NCBI GenBank assembly: GCA_945643635.1
Contig: CALZFC010000015.1
Coordinates: 3,941,001-4,005,000 of the forward strand
DNA: 64,000 nt
Source: Allodiplogaster sudhausi
Taxonomy: Eukaryota > Nematoda > Chromadorea > Rhabditida > Diplogasteridae
Direction of reading: 5' to 3'
Part shown: piece by piece, positions 24,034 to 36,265 of the stretch
Position numbering within the stretch: the first letter of the stretch is position 1
Layout: each line of letters begins with the position of its first letter
The notes under the pieces: model-generated
Databases searched by the model: none
Seen by the model: the letters and a program-made list of their open reading frames with translations, nothing else
What the model was told of the DNA's origin: nothing
Translations under genes and position numbers: made by a program

Positions 24034-24835
24034 ATCGGAAGGGGTCTGAGAGAGGAAGGAGATCGGAAGGGGTCTTAGGGAGGAAGGAGATCGGAAGGGG
24101 TCTGAGAGAGGAAGGAGATCGGAAGCGGTCTGCGAGAGGAAGGAGATCGGAAGGGGTCTGAGAGAGGAATGAGATCGGAAGGGGTCTGCGAGAGGAAGGA
24201 GATCGGAAGAGGTCTGAGAGAGGAAGGAGATCGGAAGGGGTCTGAGAGAGGAAGGAGATCGGAAGGGGTCTGCGAGAGGAAGGAGATCGGAAGGGGTCTG
24301 AGAGAGGAAGGAGATCGGAAGGGGTCTGAGAGAGGAAGTAGATCGGAAGGGGTCTGAGAGAGGAAGGAGATCGGAAGGGGTCTGCGAGAGGAAGTAGATC
24401 GAAAGGGGTCTGCGAGAGGAAGGAGATCGGAAGGGGTCTGCGAGAGGAAGGAGATCGGAAGGGGTCTGCGAGAGGAAGGAGATCGGAAGGGGTCTGCGAG
24501 AGGAAGGAGATCGGAAGGGGTCTGCGAGAGGAAGGAGATCGGAAGGGGTCTGCGAGAGGAAGAGATCGGAAGGGGTCTGCGAGAGGAAGGAGATCGGAAG
24601 GGGTCTGCGAGAGGAAGGAGATCGGAAGGGGTCTGAGAGAGGAAGCAGATCGGAAGGGGTCTGCGAGAGGAAGGAGATCGGAGGGGGTCTGCGAGAGGAA
24701 GGATATCGGAAGGGGTCTGCGAGAGGAAGGAGATCGGAAGGGGTCTGAAAGAGGAAGCAGATCGGAAGGGGTTTGCGAGAGGAAGGAGATCGGAAGAGCT
24801 CTGCGAGAGGAAGGAGATCGGAAGGGGTCTGAGAG
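24034..24835. repeat. 28-bp minisatellite, about 28-29 copies
   Basis: Tandem copies of a 28-bp unit whose core is GATCGGAAGGGGTCTG followed by a GAGAGAGGAAGGA-type part. Single-base variants, such as GAGAGAGG against CGAGAGG, are shared between copies. Because 28 is not a multiple of three and the unit lacks stops on the minus strand, the array yields minus-strand open frames of about 370 and 420 codons in different phases, with a 28-residue periodicity. These are best read as artefacts. The array starts 25 bp upstream of the ATG of the rhodopsin-type GPCR gene, so it may lie in its promoter or 5' UTR. Confidence 0.95.
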
Positions 24836-26763
24836 TGGGGGGGGGAGAGCAGGTCAGCTTCTTTTTCATACATATGTATATCCAAGACACATTAGTGTAG
24901 GCTGAGCTGTGATTCATTCGCTTTCCCTCTCCATGTACATATCTTTCTTTCACTGGCTCCTTTTCACTTTCCCTTCTTGTCATCTCTCCTGCCAAATAAA
25001 TCGGTTCTGATTCCTGGAGAACGACCTTTACAAATTCTTTTATATGAAATACAATAGTACAGAAGGAATTAGGCGCAGAATGGCAATGCAGAAATTCCTG
25101 AGACATCCGAAGCATTATACAATTCAGCGAAAGATAATCAAAGACGAGGGAAAAGCTGTTTTGCCCTTGGTAGATATTCTTATATTTTCTAGCCAACCGA
25201 TTCCGTTCTTCTCAACTACCTCAGCCCTCTTTATCTGTCAGCTCTCTCTCTGTCTCTCTCTCTCCCTCTCTCTTTCTCTCTCTCTCCATTACACTCTTTC
25301 TCTCTGTCACTTTCTGTGATTTCTCCTTTCTCAGCTGTACTCCTTTTCATGGCAACTCCCTTGGTGCACCTAGCACCGACACGTGCGGGAAATTCGAGAT
25401 CATGAAAGGTGTCGATTCCGGGAGAGGCGGGAGGGCAAACTGGGTTCCATGGCTAGGAAAGGCGCCAGAAAGCGACCGGACGATAGTAAACACTCGGAGA
25501 ATTCTCACAGAAGAACAGACGGAAATGGCTGCGAATGCCTTGGAGTCCAATGTCTATGGCTGTTTCCGTGCCGCAAGTGGAAAATGAAACCGGTGATGAA
25601 ACAAAATAATCACATTAACATTTTGAAAAAAAATGACAGTAAAAGTAATAATTTTAAAGAAAAATTCGTAACGACAGCTCATGCAAACTTTGAAATTATA
25701 AAGGTGAATTTTCGTTATTCTATGAAATATAAAAGGCTGACAGCCAAGAGAACAACTCAGAAAGGAAAGAAGGCCCTGGGCCACGCCCCCGGGATGCCCC
25801 TTCGGCTCTCTATTCTGCCACCATGTGGCCATCCATGTGCCTCGCCAGTCTCTCTCTCCCACTCTCTCATTCTCAATCTCTCTCTCTCTCAATCTTTCTC
25901 TCTCTCTCTCTCAAATAACAGACAAAAAAAACTTGGAAAATCACACAGTCACTTCACAATTTTGACCATCAAAAGCCATGGTTTTCCATCAGATCTCACT
26001 TCACTTCAATCTGTAAACATGTTTACGTACATATGTATATATATATATTTGTATGTACATTATACAGGCGATTATATACTCCAATAACCACATTCATGGG
26101 ACCTTCTATTCTAAAGGCGATGTAGGAAGCGCATTTACATTTATCGAAGCAGTCCCAATAAAGCATATGTATGTACATATGTATGTAGAAAAACATATAC
26201 ATGCATTCATATTACAGAATAAATAATGAACAGAATAACAAAGCTGTTTTAAGTCTCGGACACTATTACATCTATTCGTTCGTGTTAATCGTAATCCATT
26301 TTTTGGCTTCTAGACTTCATTCACAAACATACATATGTAGATATTTTAAATGTTGCTTTATGCTCCTACCATTTTTTCCTGCCTGGATCAACGAACTCAA
26401 ATGAACGGAGGTAAGCCGCAGATGAGTTATGGCCTCTGCGGGGAGCAAGGCTGCGTGGATAGAAAGAAAACTACAGAAAAGAGAGGGAGAGAAAGGAGAA
26501 GCAGTGACAGAAATACTGAAGAGAGGGTCGCAGAAGCGAGAGTATAAGTGACGCGAGAGCAAAGGGAACGAAATTGAAGTGAGAGAAAGTGGAAAAGAGA
26601 GTCAGTTTAAGCGAGTGACGGTTTAGAGAGAAAGAGAGTGAGGAGTGCGAGAAAAGAGTAGGATTTGGGAGAAACACAGCAGGACAGAGAGTGAGTTCAT
26701 CGCTATGTCAAAATATGCAATAAAAATAAAAAGGAACTGGCAGTTAACAGGGAGATTCTAAAG

Positions 26764-26926
26764 TTATTGGTTCTCCTTCGACATTCTCTCTTCCAGGCTA
26801 AAAGTTGATGTGTTGACGAGAAGCTTAAACTGCTTCAGCAGCGGGGCTCCGGTCGCGAGACAGGAAAATTGCAGGCTCGTTGTGTCTTTCCATGGAGTCT
26901 GGATAACCCTCAGGCATTGCTCTTTT
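26764..26926 (-). CDS. Candidate terminal exon of an unrecognised minus-strand gene
   Basis: An open frame of 54 codons runs from an acceptor-like TTCTAG (26927-26932) to a TAA at 26764-26766. The product has balanced composition (KEQCLRVIQTPWKDTT, then SCLATGAPLLKQFKLLVN), unlike the Ser/Arg-rich products of the surrounding repeats. It would need an upstream exon ending in phase 2. A possible partner is the open frame at 27040-27264, joined through a GT donor near 27179, but this is speculative. I recognise no family. Confidence 0.3.
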
Positions 26927-27916
26927 CTAGAAGGAGGAGAGAAAGACAGAGAAGATGAATGAGTGAGAGGGAAAGAGAGTGCTTGAGAGGGTGGGAGAAG
27001 CTAAGGAAGAGTGAGAGAAAGAGAGATACTTCTGAGATGCTAATTGAGAATCCGAGACAAGGGGCAGGCAAGGTGTCCCTTGCGCACTTTCTTTTCTGAT
27101 AACTTGGCGAGGAAATACGCTCTTATAGAAAGGAAGATGGCCAGACGACGAGAATGCAAAAGCTTCTTGAGAGTGAGAGACGCAGGGCGAGAAATGAAAA
27201 TACTGGGCAAGTAAACTTGAAAATAAGATGATGGCGCATTAGTTGAGTATTTGTAAACGGGCATTCCCTCAGAAAAGGACGAGGACCGAAAGTATGGAGA
27301 AGTGAGAGTGTCAAGGGATCGAGATACAGATGTCTTTTACTTTAATTCTCTCACGTCTTCCCTAAGGTTCATTCTGAATCTTCTCTCACATATATGCATA
27401 TGTATGTATGTAGATACTTCCTCATACTCTTCTACGCCATCGAATCGACCTTCTTCCTTGCTCTCACAAGCTAAATGCTCGCATCATGGCAGTGTTTCTA
27501 CGCATCAATCTTCTGATCGTTAGATGAGTGCAACTTATCACAAGCATCCGAAGACAAAATGTGACTCGTCTTTAGTTACGGCAAGATCTTTTAAAACTGT
27601 GAAGAGAAGTGTAAACATATTTTTTTCACGATTCAGAAATGTAAAATGGTGATATTGCTATAAAAGAATAGCTACACATATGTAGTTAAAGCTAAGGATG
27701 CAACAAATGACGCTTTCCATTAATCCTGCCTTGCTTCTTTTTTTTTCAAATGTAAGAGTTAGAAAATAGTAACAGCTAGTCCACTCTCTCAAGAATACAC
27801 AAAATGTCGCCGAGCTGGTGCTCATATTTTTACATTTCCGCTATGCTTTTTGAAATCCTCCACTCTTCTGAATCAACGCCCTACTTCTTACTTGTCTTTC
27901 CCTATATCGCCGCTAC

Positions 27917-27926
27917 TCTCTCTCTC

Positions 27927-27957
<31 letters not shown>

Positions 27958-27969
27958 CCTCCCTCTCTC

Positions 27970-28023
<54 letters not shown>

Positions 28024-28124
28024 CTATCTCTCTTCCTCTCTATCTCTCTTCCTCTCTTTCTTTCCTCCCTCTTCTCAGCTTCTCTTCTCATCTCTCTCTT
28101 TCCCGTTCTCTTTCTCTTTCCCTT

Positions 28125-28155
<31 letters not shown>
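27917..28155. repeat. Long (CT)n tract
   Basis: About 240 bp of CT-dinucleotide sequence with CC and TTT interruptions. It is the longest microsatellite of the window, and a second block follows at 28285-28332. The overlapping open frames (poly Ser/Leu or Arg/Glu) are artefacts. Confidence 0.9.
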
Positions 28156-28161
<6 letters not shown>

Positions 28162-28286
28162 TTCCACTTCATCGGGGCGTTCAGGCGCGAACATGCCACC
28201 AAAAAGCGTGAGGTGGTGTCCCCCGTTCTGACATGCGCCCCCTCCTTCAGTTGACAGACCCTCTTTCCCTCGGGCACCTCCAACTC

Positions 28287-28332
<46 letters not shown>

Positions 28333-29890
28333 GCCTCTAACGGCGTCTCTCTCAGCCGACACATTAATCCGGGATTCTCTTGTCAGTCTCTCCCTTCTGT
28401 TCTCTGCCTTTCTCCAATAATGAACACCATCCGGCATGCTTCAATGGCAGATCATGCTAGACATTTTCATATTTCTGACTCTTTCTCCCTCACTTTCTGA
28501 CTCTCTTTCTTTGTCTCGCATTCTGGATCGTTTTATCTCCTCACTAACCGCTTTCAATCCATCAGCATTGCAGAACAAAAAAAATATAGACCGGAGAAAA
28601 GTGTTCGGGTCGCGTATTCCGTATGTACTATAATTGGTATAAAAATACATCAAGCGAAAAGTGTTTAACATAATTTTTCTTCGAAATTTTCCTTATGGTA
28701 GCATTACATTTAGAATGTTGTTCTGCAAAGATCCATATGTGTATCTACAGATGTACCTATCATGGTTTAATAACCAGCTTTGAGAAGGATATATGTACAT
28801 ATGTATCCTTTAATAGCCACAACAATTGCCTGCGGGCTTACTTAGTAAATCGTCAAAGCTTGTTATATCATGATAGCTCATGCAAAGAAGTGTAATCGAT
28901 CACTTTTTGAAGCTGAACTTTGATTTGTACAGAGCAGCCTTCTGAAATGAAAGTGTTTGGTTTTGAGGAAGTCGTCATCACAACACATCATTGCATTCCT
29001 GAGTGAGGACGACGTCCTTGTCTTTTCATATCTCCTCCATTTCCGTCTCTCTGCTTTCTCTCCACCCCATATCATCCATCCACTCTTTCTCACTTATTCT
29101 TCTTGACCATTATCACTCTCCTCCCTCTCTCTCTCTCTCTCTCTCTTTCTCTCTGCGATTGAGGCCGACAGCAGTACAGTGACTGCCACATCGACAAGCA
29201 TTCGCCAAAGCATCCAAAAATGGATAGGAATGATGCGAGGCCCTTCCAGCATGGCCCCTTCCATGCCCATCCCTCCTCTCTGACTCCAACGACTTCGCAA
29301 CTCATAAATGTTGAAAGCTTTCCAGGCCCTAGCCGACAGGTAATAAAAGACAGGTAATAAAGAAGCATTGCGCAGAGGGGGTGAGAATTGACACTTCATA
29401 TCTCGCTCTCTCTCTCTCCCTCTCTCTCTCTCTCTATTTCTTTCTCTTCTCGCAGTCATAACTGCTGAAATTACTTAATCACTGATGATATCAGAATAAT
29501 AAAGAAAGAAATAATTTGTACGCGTCAAGGTGCCTAGATTCCTCTCCAGTAAGAGAGCGAAAGAAATGACGAAGATAAGAAGATATGAAACGAAGCATTG
29601 TATTCACAGCTACAATGGCCAATTCAGTCGGCTGTGGAAGCATCGCTCGAAATCATTTTCTTTTGTATTCAGCTCTTGAAACCAGAAAAATTCTATCTTA
29701 AATAGTTTTTATGCAATATCCGTGCTGTTTGCAATTACAGAACATTCTACAAAGAAATTGCAGTTGATACATAGTTCCAGCCATATCTAACTTAAGTCAA
29801 AGTTCTGGAGAGTTACACCAAATGTAATAGTTAAGTATGTATATGTATTTAAGAATGACGGCATCCATTTATCCTTCCCCTGCATTGAAG

Positions 29891-31641
29891 ATGACGCGCC
29901 TGGTGTTCGTCTTCTGCGTCGCGGCAAGCGTCGCGGTTGCCCAGATGCTCTTCCCCAAGCCGATACCGCTTCCTGACAATGTCATCCAGGCAATGGCAGC
30001 GCAGGCAATTCCAGAATTTTTATTCTTATTGTATAATAGTCATGTTCAAAATCTAAGTGAATTCTTCTTTGTCTGGTAGTGAACGATGGCTGTTGACTTC
30101 TCCTTGAATGGTACAGTAGATTGGCCCTCTTTGCTAGGAGAGCGCGCGTCGGCCGACGACTGATTCGAAGGTTTGCATTGACACGAACTTCCGTCACTGC
30201 CAGGTCTCTCCACTCTTCCCGCTAGCAAATATTCCACTTTCTCACCATCAGTGCAATTTGCATTAAAATGAGCTCAAGAGGCAGCATATAATATGCAGTT
30301 TCTTTAGTGAATTATTTTAATTATCCAGTTAAAACGATGTGCTGGTAATTGCAGGCGAATTTTAACATTGTGCTGGGCCTGCCGGACACGACCTCGTGGA
30401 AGGACGCGGACCTCCTCTCGGCCACCATCACCGACCTCGTCAACTCCAATGTCACCGAAGTGCTGAAGCTCTGCGAGTCAGCCTCAGCCTCCGCTTTGTT
30501 CTCTCCTTCTCCTCTGTAATCTTTCAGTGCCCGGGCCAAGTTCCAACAATGCCTGGGTGCTCAGTACTTCTCGTGTGTTTCTCTCTACAATCTCATCGGA
30601 AAGCCAGGAGCCGATGTCCACAATGCGTACGCATACGTGGAGGCACTCACTTCTTTCGAGTTTCTCTGCAACGCTGGCTTCGAGAGTTCGTTCCTCTTTC
30701 ATTCAAATGTGTCGCGAGAAGCTCTCTATCTCTATCTCCCTCCCTCTCTCTCTCTCTCTCTCTCGCTTTCTCTCTTACTCTCTCTCTCCCTCCCTCGCTC
30801 TCTCTCTCTCGCTCTCTCTCTCTCTATCTCTCTCTCTATCCACATTCATGATGTCTTTGACTCCCTTCAGCTGCCGTGAATGACTACGATTGCCTGAAGT
30901 TCATGACTCTGGGCCCAGAGTATGGCGAATGCGTACAAACGTTTAACACCACCATCAACAGGGATCCTCAGGCGACGTGCATGTAAGATTCTGTCGTTCT
31001 GAATTGAATCTCTAATTATTGTCAGTCGCTGGAAACTAGAAATTTAGATATGTGTATACTGGATAAATCAATACTGTGCATCTCGAAGTTAGTAACTAAA
31101 AACACGAAGTCTTATAGGGCTGTCCAACTTGCTGGAGGATGCATCAACCGTGCGTATGCCATGCACTGCCCGAAGGACGTCAATGCGGTTAGCATTATTG
31201 TGTTCTCCTTCTTTCCCTTCTCTTCTTTACCTACTCTCTCTCTCTCTTTCTTTCTTTTTTTCTTACTCTCACTGTAGAAGAGTTTAGAACAGCTCTTCAC
31301 TGTCACCTATGTTTTCTAAATGGATTCATTCTAGCCATACTATTTTCTCCTGAGCGGTCCATAGATAGCCAGACAGGTATCGATTGGTTTTCGCTGCAGT
31401 CCGCTGTCGCTTAAAAAGAACATGGTTTGAGGCCACATCCTTCACTCATGGCCACCATTGCATGGTGAAAATAGGCCCTGAAATGCTTGATAACGACTTG
31501 TGAACTAATGCCTTAAGCATATATTAATTGAAAAGACTCTTCTGTTGTTGCCAGGCGGGATGGTACGGCTGTGAGATGTTCCGGAACTCGTGGGAGAAGA
31601 TGTGCTGGGAGAAGCCGCGTTGCTTCGTCCATCATCTCTAA
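29891..31641 (+). CDS. Secreted DUF19-like (T20D4.11-like) cysteine-rich protein
   Basis: Exons: 29891-30004, 30355-30476, 30528-30685, 30871-30982, 31118-31187, 31555-31641, giving 220 residues. The N-terminus is a classic signal peptide (MTRLVFVFCVAASVAVAQ), so the product is probably secreted. The mature part has regularly spaced cysteines: CDARAKFQQCLG, SFEFLCNAGFE, NDYDCLKF, YGECVQTF, ATCMAVQLAGGC, MHCPKDV, GWYGCEMF, EKMCWEKPRC. This resembles the nematode-restricted DUF19 domain, whose function is unknown. Asn-Val-Thr and Asn-Thr-Thr N-glycosylation sites are present. Intron 1 appears to use a GC donor (CAG|GCAATT at 30005); an alternative GT donor within the open frame would add a hydrophobic insert. 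Intron 3 contains a CT tract. The family call is by cysteine pattern only. Confidence 0.75.
30740..30838. repeat. (CT)n tract in an intron of the DUF19-like gene
   Basis: CT dinucleotides with GC and CC interruptions fill most of the intron between 30686 and 30870. They also serve as its polypyrimidine tract. Confidence 0.8.
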
Positions 31642-32364
31642 TATGTAATCTGCACCGTTTACCCAAGTCAATTCAGTATTTCCATGCAGCTTCATAAAAC
31701 GCGTATCTTTCTAGCTTTATGAACTATGCGAATAACATTTTCGGAGCTTACTCACCCCGTTAAAGTCAAACGTCCAAAACATAAAAAAAATAATTCAAAG
31801 AAGCAACAAAAGTCTTACCAGGTTATGGAAAATATAAATAGCAATTTGGGGACAAATAGTTCGATGGATACAAGAGAGAAAAACGACAAAGAGAGAGAGG
31901 GAAGGATAAAGGAGTGAGAGATAAGAGGGAAAGTGAGAACTGATAGCGAGAGATAGAGGGAGTGAGTGAGGAGAGAGATAGGAAGAGCGGGAGCGAGTGA
32001 AAGAGGGAGAGAGAGAAAATCTACAGGATGCAGCTAAACACTATTCATTCGATTCGGAGAATTCTTACAAAGCAAGAGAACGAGAGATATAAAGAGAGAG
32101 AGAGAGAGACATAACAAGAGAGGGAGTGAGAACCACATAGAGTCTTATGAAGAGGTAAGAGTAGTAGATTGAGAACAAGAGAATGAGATAGAGAGAGAGA
32201 GAGCAATAGGAAGAGAGTTAGATAAATCGATTTGAGGTAGGGCTTATATATATATATATAACATAATTATAACTGTATCCATAACATCGTCGAGGTCACT
32301 CTGAAATTAAAGAAACACATTGAACAATTAAATGAACGTACCAAATGTTCACAATACAAACATA
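31642..32364. other. Purine-rich spacer
   Basis: From about 31860 to 32240 the plus strand is mostly GA-rich, with short pure (GA)n runs near 32093-32110 and 32190-32205 and a (TA)n run at 32247-32262. I see no exon. Confidence 0.5.
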
Positions 32365-34069
32365 TTAAGAGAGCATGTCAGTATCCTTCGATCAAGGCCT
32401 GCCCTAGGAATTTTTTTTTCGAGTTTGTTCACCAAAATAGGGTACAGTATACAACTCGACGTGGTAAACAAAATAGGCTATATTTCGAATTTGAAAAAAA
32501 AATTTCCGTGCGGGACCCGGTGCACCAATGTTTAAACTTTCACTTGTCATAACTCGCTTAAAACACATTATTAGACAACCATCGAGGTATCATTAGATAG
32601 CTTTTTTAAGGGGCTTTAATTATCATGTTGATGATGATTTCATAAAATTTCATCTTGGCCCTAAAATACGGCCCTGAATATTTTCGAATGCAGTTTTTCG
32701 CCAAATTAAGTATTTTATGCTCATTTCCACACATCCGCTCCTACATAGGCTTAAAGTGCGTAAACTTTGCTACAACATATGTTTCTTTCAAAAAAATTGA
32801 AGGTCCCGGACTATGGTTCCAAAACGCTTAAATATGCTCCAGTGTAAACTGTAACACCGTGCAAGCTCATTCTTCGATCGATAACTGCGCTCAAAGTCAA
32901 TATTACAAAATCGTAAGTATATCATCAAACAGCTCTCACGGAGGTCTTCAAATGTTACATACATACTTTTATTGAAAAGTTTCAATTTATATGGAAAATT
33001 TCGTTCTGTACAATTAGAAGGCTTAAAAAACTACTTTAAAAACATTTTCGCCTATCGAAACATACATCATAAGAAAGAGGATGAAATTTTCTACAAGATT
33101 AACCCTTTTCAATGGAATTCCATGCATACGATCTTTTGTTATAAATCATAAAAGTAGCGCCAGTAGCGTCGCTGTTATTTCGCCCAAGAATTTACATTTT
33201 AGGTTATTCGAATTAGAATATTCCAATCCTTTTTTTCTACAGTTTTTCCCATAAGGCCTTGTTATACTACTATTATGGCTTATAAAAAAAGATCGTATGC
33301 ATGGAATTCCATTGAAAGGGGTTCATCTTGTACCAAATTTCATCCTCTTTCTTATGATATATGTTTCGACAGACAAAAATGTTTTTAAAGTAGATTTTTA
33401 AGCCTTCTAATTATACAGAACGAAATTTCCCATATAAATTGAAACTTTTCAATAAAAGTATGTATGTAACATTTGAAGACCTCCGTGAGAGCTGTTAGAT
33501 GATATACTTACGATTTTGTAATATTGATATTGAGCGCAGTTATCGATCGAAGAATGAGCTTGCACGGTGTTACAGTTTACACTGGAGCATATTTAAGCGC
33601 TTTGGAACCATAGTCCGGGACCTTCAATTTTTTTGAAAGAAACATATATTGTAGCAAATTTTACGCACTTTAAGCCTATGTAGGAGCGGTTGTGTGGAAA
33701 TGAGCATAAAATACTTAATTTGGCGAAAACCTGCATTCGAAAATATTCAGGGCCGTATTTTAGGGCCAAGATGAAATTTTATGAAAACATCATCAACATG
33801 AAAATTAAAGCCCCTTAAAAAAGCTATCCAATGATACCTCGATGGTTGTCTAATAACGTGTTTTAAGCGAGTTATGGCAAGTGAAATTTTAAACATTGGT
33901 GCACCGGGTCCCGCACGGAAAATTTTTTTCAAGTTCGAAATATAGCCTATTTTGTTGGCCACGTCGAGTTGTATACTGTACCCTATTTTGGTGAACAAAC
34001 TCGAAAAAAAAATTCCTAGGGCAGGTCATAATAGGGCCCTGCTCGAGTCTTATGGACATCCTGTCTTAA
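32365..34069. mobile_element. Near-palindromic foldback element flanked by TTAA
   Basis: The segment is an inverted repeat. About 765 bp from 32398 (CCTGCCCTAGG) to about 33161 reappears in reverse complement from about 33268 to 34025, around a 100-bp spacer. Outside the strong arms the ends are still related: TTAAGAGAGCATGTC on the left and, in reverse complement, TTAAGACAGGATGTC on the right. TTAA therefore stands at 32365-32368 and 34066-34069, consistent with a 4-bp target duplication of the kind made by piggyBac and some Sola elements. The arms contain small open frames, but I see no transposase. The right TTAA is shared with the next element. Confidence 0.8.
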
Positions 34070-35122
34070 GAGAGCCTCTCCGTAAGGGCCGAGGTGGCCC
34101 TGCCCCGGGGGAAAGTGTCGGATTTTGGTAACCAAAATTTTATGAGGAGTACCCACTTGCATTGTAAAAGAAATAATGAAGTCAGATTTGTTTAAAAAAA
34201 ATTTTTCTTCTCAGTGCATGCAATAGTATGGCAAAATTTTGAGTGTTCATAACTTCCTTAAAACTTAATATTTTTCAGTTTTCTTTTTTTTGTTTTATTT
34301 GTCATTGGAAAGCACACAAAAAAGATGTATGATGTGTTTTTTGAAAAATTCAGTTTTGACCAGTTTTAGGCATTTTTCTATTTCAGAAATTGGTTTTTTG
34401 GACATTTAACCTATTTCGCGGCCGGGAACGGGCCAATTTATAGTTCATAAGAAAGAGGAGAACAAACTACACAAGATATGTTCTTATGAAGAAAATCGAA
34501 GGATATACATTTTACGAAATTTTGACTTGAACCTGGTGCACTCGCGTTTTTGCTCGTTGGGATGAAACTGTATAATTATTTTCAAAGCTTTGTTTTTGGG
34601 ATAATATTGATGTCGATATATTCGCCATTAAATTCTCTACCAGAAAAGGTATCTATCACCGATATACGTATTACCTTGGGACTCAGAGAATGCAATTATA
34701 TGTTTTTCGGAAAAAAAATAATTCAATGATAACTAATGAAACCCTCATTTTTAGTCCACAGAGGTAGCCAGCCGGAGCAATTCTCCATATCATAAGATAG
34801 AGCGAAGAATTCTGCACAACATATTCCCTTTTCATGGAATTTGAAGGATATACATTTCCTTTTTTCTATCAATATAGAAGTCTTTCCACGTCATGCAATC
34901 GACCCATGATATCGAAAACTCAAGGGCGCATTTTTTCTCTCAACGAATCAAATTAAATGGTTTTTCTTGGTAAGGAAAACGAAAACAAAGGAGGAAAAAA
35001 TTATATTCACTGTTAGACAATCGATTGACGAAGATTTTGAAAAAAATACGAATGTGGAATTGCTTTTAAAAGAGCATAAGGAGAAGGAATATTCGTGCAA
35101 CAAAACTATATGTATGCACTTG

Positions 35123-35584
35123 TTATTTGAAAAGTTCTTCTTTTGCTTCCTTGCCTGAAGCGTCTGTGCCTCTATTACTAGTATCAGGAATTTCAGAGTC
35201 GTCTGACAGATTTAGGGTTTGTGTTTCTTCCCGGGCGATATCGTATGCAGATTCGAACATGGGATCCGTGACGAACTCCTCTTCTTCATCGCCTTCTTGT
35301 TCAAATAGATCGGCGACAGCGGAAGATGCAATGGGAGAGTCTGACTGCACGGGTGGATCCTAAAGAATGTAATCTTTATTTTGATAGTTTTTCAAAGTCA
35401 ATTACCTCCTTTTGCTTGTGGGCCAGGCGGCTAAAAATTGCTGCGATTTGCCGGTAATTAAGTAGTTCTACAGGCGTGAACACCAAATTTCCCGATTCAT
35501 CGACAGAGTTCTTCATCCTCATCTCTGCTGTTCTGGGGTCCACTTTCACTTTCGTTCGCCATCCCTCATCGAACAATTTCCTGA
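35123..35584 (-). pseudogene. Inverted partial copy of the C2H2 gene's 3' exons in the left arm
   Basis: This is the left-arm counterpart of the 3' part of the gene at 37322-38626. The copy of exon 3 runs from about 35359 to 35123 with its acceptor intact and one Gln-to-Leu change (ETQTLNL against ETQTQNL). The copy of exon 2 starts only at the arm boundary near 35584, inside the codons for RKLFDEGWRTKVKV. The zinc finger and everything upstream are missing, so it cannot encode the full protein. Near-identity to the right arm implies recent duplication or gene conversion. Confidence 0.85.
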
Positions 35585-35905
35585 GAGAGAGGGTTAGAAA
35601 AGCAGAAGTTTACAGCTTTTCTTGCAACCCTCTCGATATACCATGCTCTAATTTTGTATCACTGCGCAACAGTTTCACAGTTAATTTTGCTCATCGACCT
35701 CATCGACCTGCTCACCCATGTCCTCTTGCCAGAAGCACTCCATCACTTCTCTACACTCTCTTCAAGTTCTACTGCATTCTCGTTGTGACATCTTGTCATG
35801 AGCACAACAGCTTCACACTTTATTATGTACATCGATATGGTCACCCAAGTCCTCTTGCAAGAAGTTAGGCAATTATCCAAACTCTCCTTACGATTTTAAT
35901 AAATG

Positions 35906-36048
35906 ATTCGAAGAAAAATCATTCGAAGAAAAATCATTCGAAGAATATTCATTCGAAGAAAAATCATTCGAAGAAAAATCATTTGAAGAAAAATCATTTC
36001 AATATTTGAAGAAAAATCATTTGAAGAAAAATCATTTGAAGAAAGATC
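35906..36048. repeat. 15-bp tandem repeat, about 9-10 copies
   Basis: Units of ATTCGAAGAAAAATC, later ATTTGAAGAAAAATC, are repeated, with one disrupted unit near 36000. The repeat lies in the single-copy centre of the foldback element. Since 15 is a multiple of three, one minus-strand frame stays open across it, but the product is low-complexity. Confidence 0.9.
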
Positions 36049-36151
36049 AGGACACCGATATCGTATGCAGATCCACAGTGGCGTCTTCACGATCTCTGCA
36101 CAGTAGTACCATTTGAATTTGGAAGACAACGATTATATCCAGTCGAATAAC

Positions 36152-36265
36152 CTTCACAGAGGGGCCCATTGTACCCATCTGAGCACACACACTTGAATTC
36201 GTCCTTCAAGCCGGGAACAGCCTCACAATCCATGTTCGGAGGGCAGTCGCACAACGACATAAAAA
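36152..36265 (-). CDS. Isolated EGF-like domain exon
   Basis: A single exon bounded by an acceptor (TTGTTAG, then TTTTT, just above 36265) and a GT donor (GAAG|GTTATT at 36152/36151). It is in phase 1 at both ends, the classical symmetric EGF module. The product contains six cysteines with spacing C-x-C-x5-C-x11-C-x-C-x8-C, ending CVCSDGYNGPLCE, a good EGF-like signature. I find no neighbouring exons of a host gene. It lies between the arms of the foldback element and may be captured host sequence or part of an element gene not recognised. Confidence 0.6.

Larger units (their letters stand above)
24836..29890. other. Repeat-rich spacer with at most isolated candidate exons
   Basis: About 5 kb separating the GPCR gene from the DUF19-like gene. 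It is dominated by CT tracts (25230-25290, 27917-28155, 28285-28332, 29123-29155, 29403-29440). One minus-strand candidate terminal exon (26764-26926) is listed separately. Around 29160-29340 both strands have open frames flanked by pyrimidine tracts, but neither could be joined into a gene. Confidence 0.4.

Noticed and set aside
24034..24835. CRISPR-like array
   Set aside because: Direct tandem 28-bp units without unique spacers; this is a minisatellite in eukaryotic DNA.
23614..25196. Minus-strand open frames of 423 and 373 codons with a 28-residue periodicity
   Set aside because: They arise because a stop-free 28-bp tandem unit is read through in more than one phase; overlapping long frames over the same array cannot all be genes, and only the last 21 codons before intron 1 fit the GPCR.
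27804..28364. Open frames of more than 130 codons on both strands rich in Ser/Leu or Arg/Glu
   Set aside because: They are translations of (CT)n/(GA)n microsatellite; the same applies to similar frames at 5849-6311, 19633-20105, 45279-45935, 46144-46648 and 49128-49904.
29160..29400. Competing coding-like frames on both strands between CT tracts
   Set aside because: The plus frame starting MDRNDARPF and a hydrophobic minus frame exclude each other, and neither could be joined to neighbouring exons.
32332..33998. Short open frames in the palindromic element, including a 65-codon minus frame mirrored on plus
   Set aside because: They are mirrored by the inverted repeat, have no recognisable domain and are short for a transposase.
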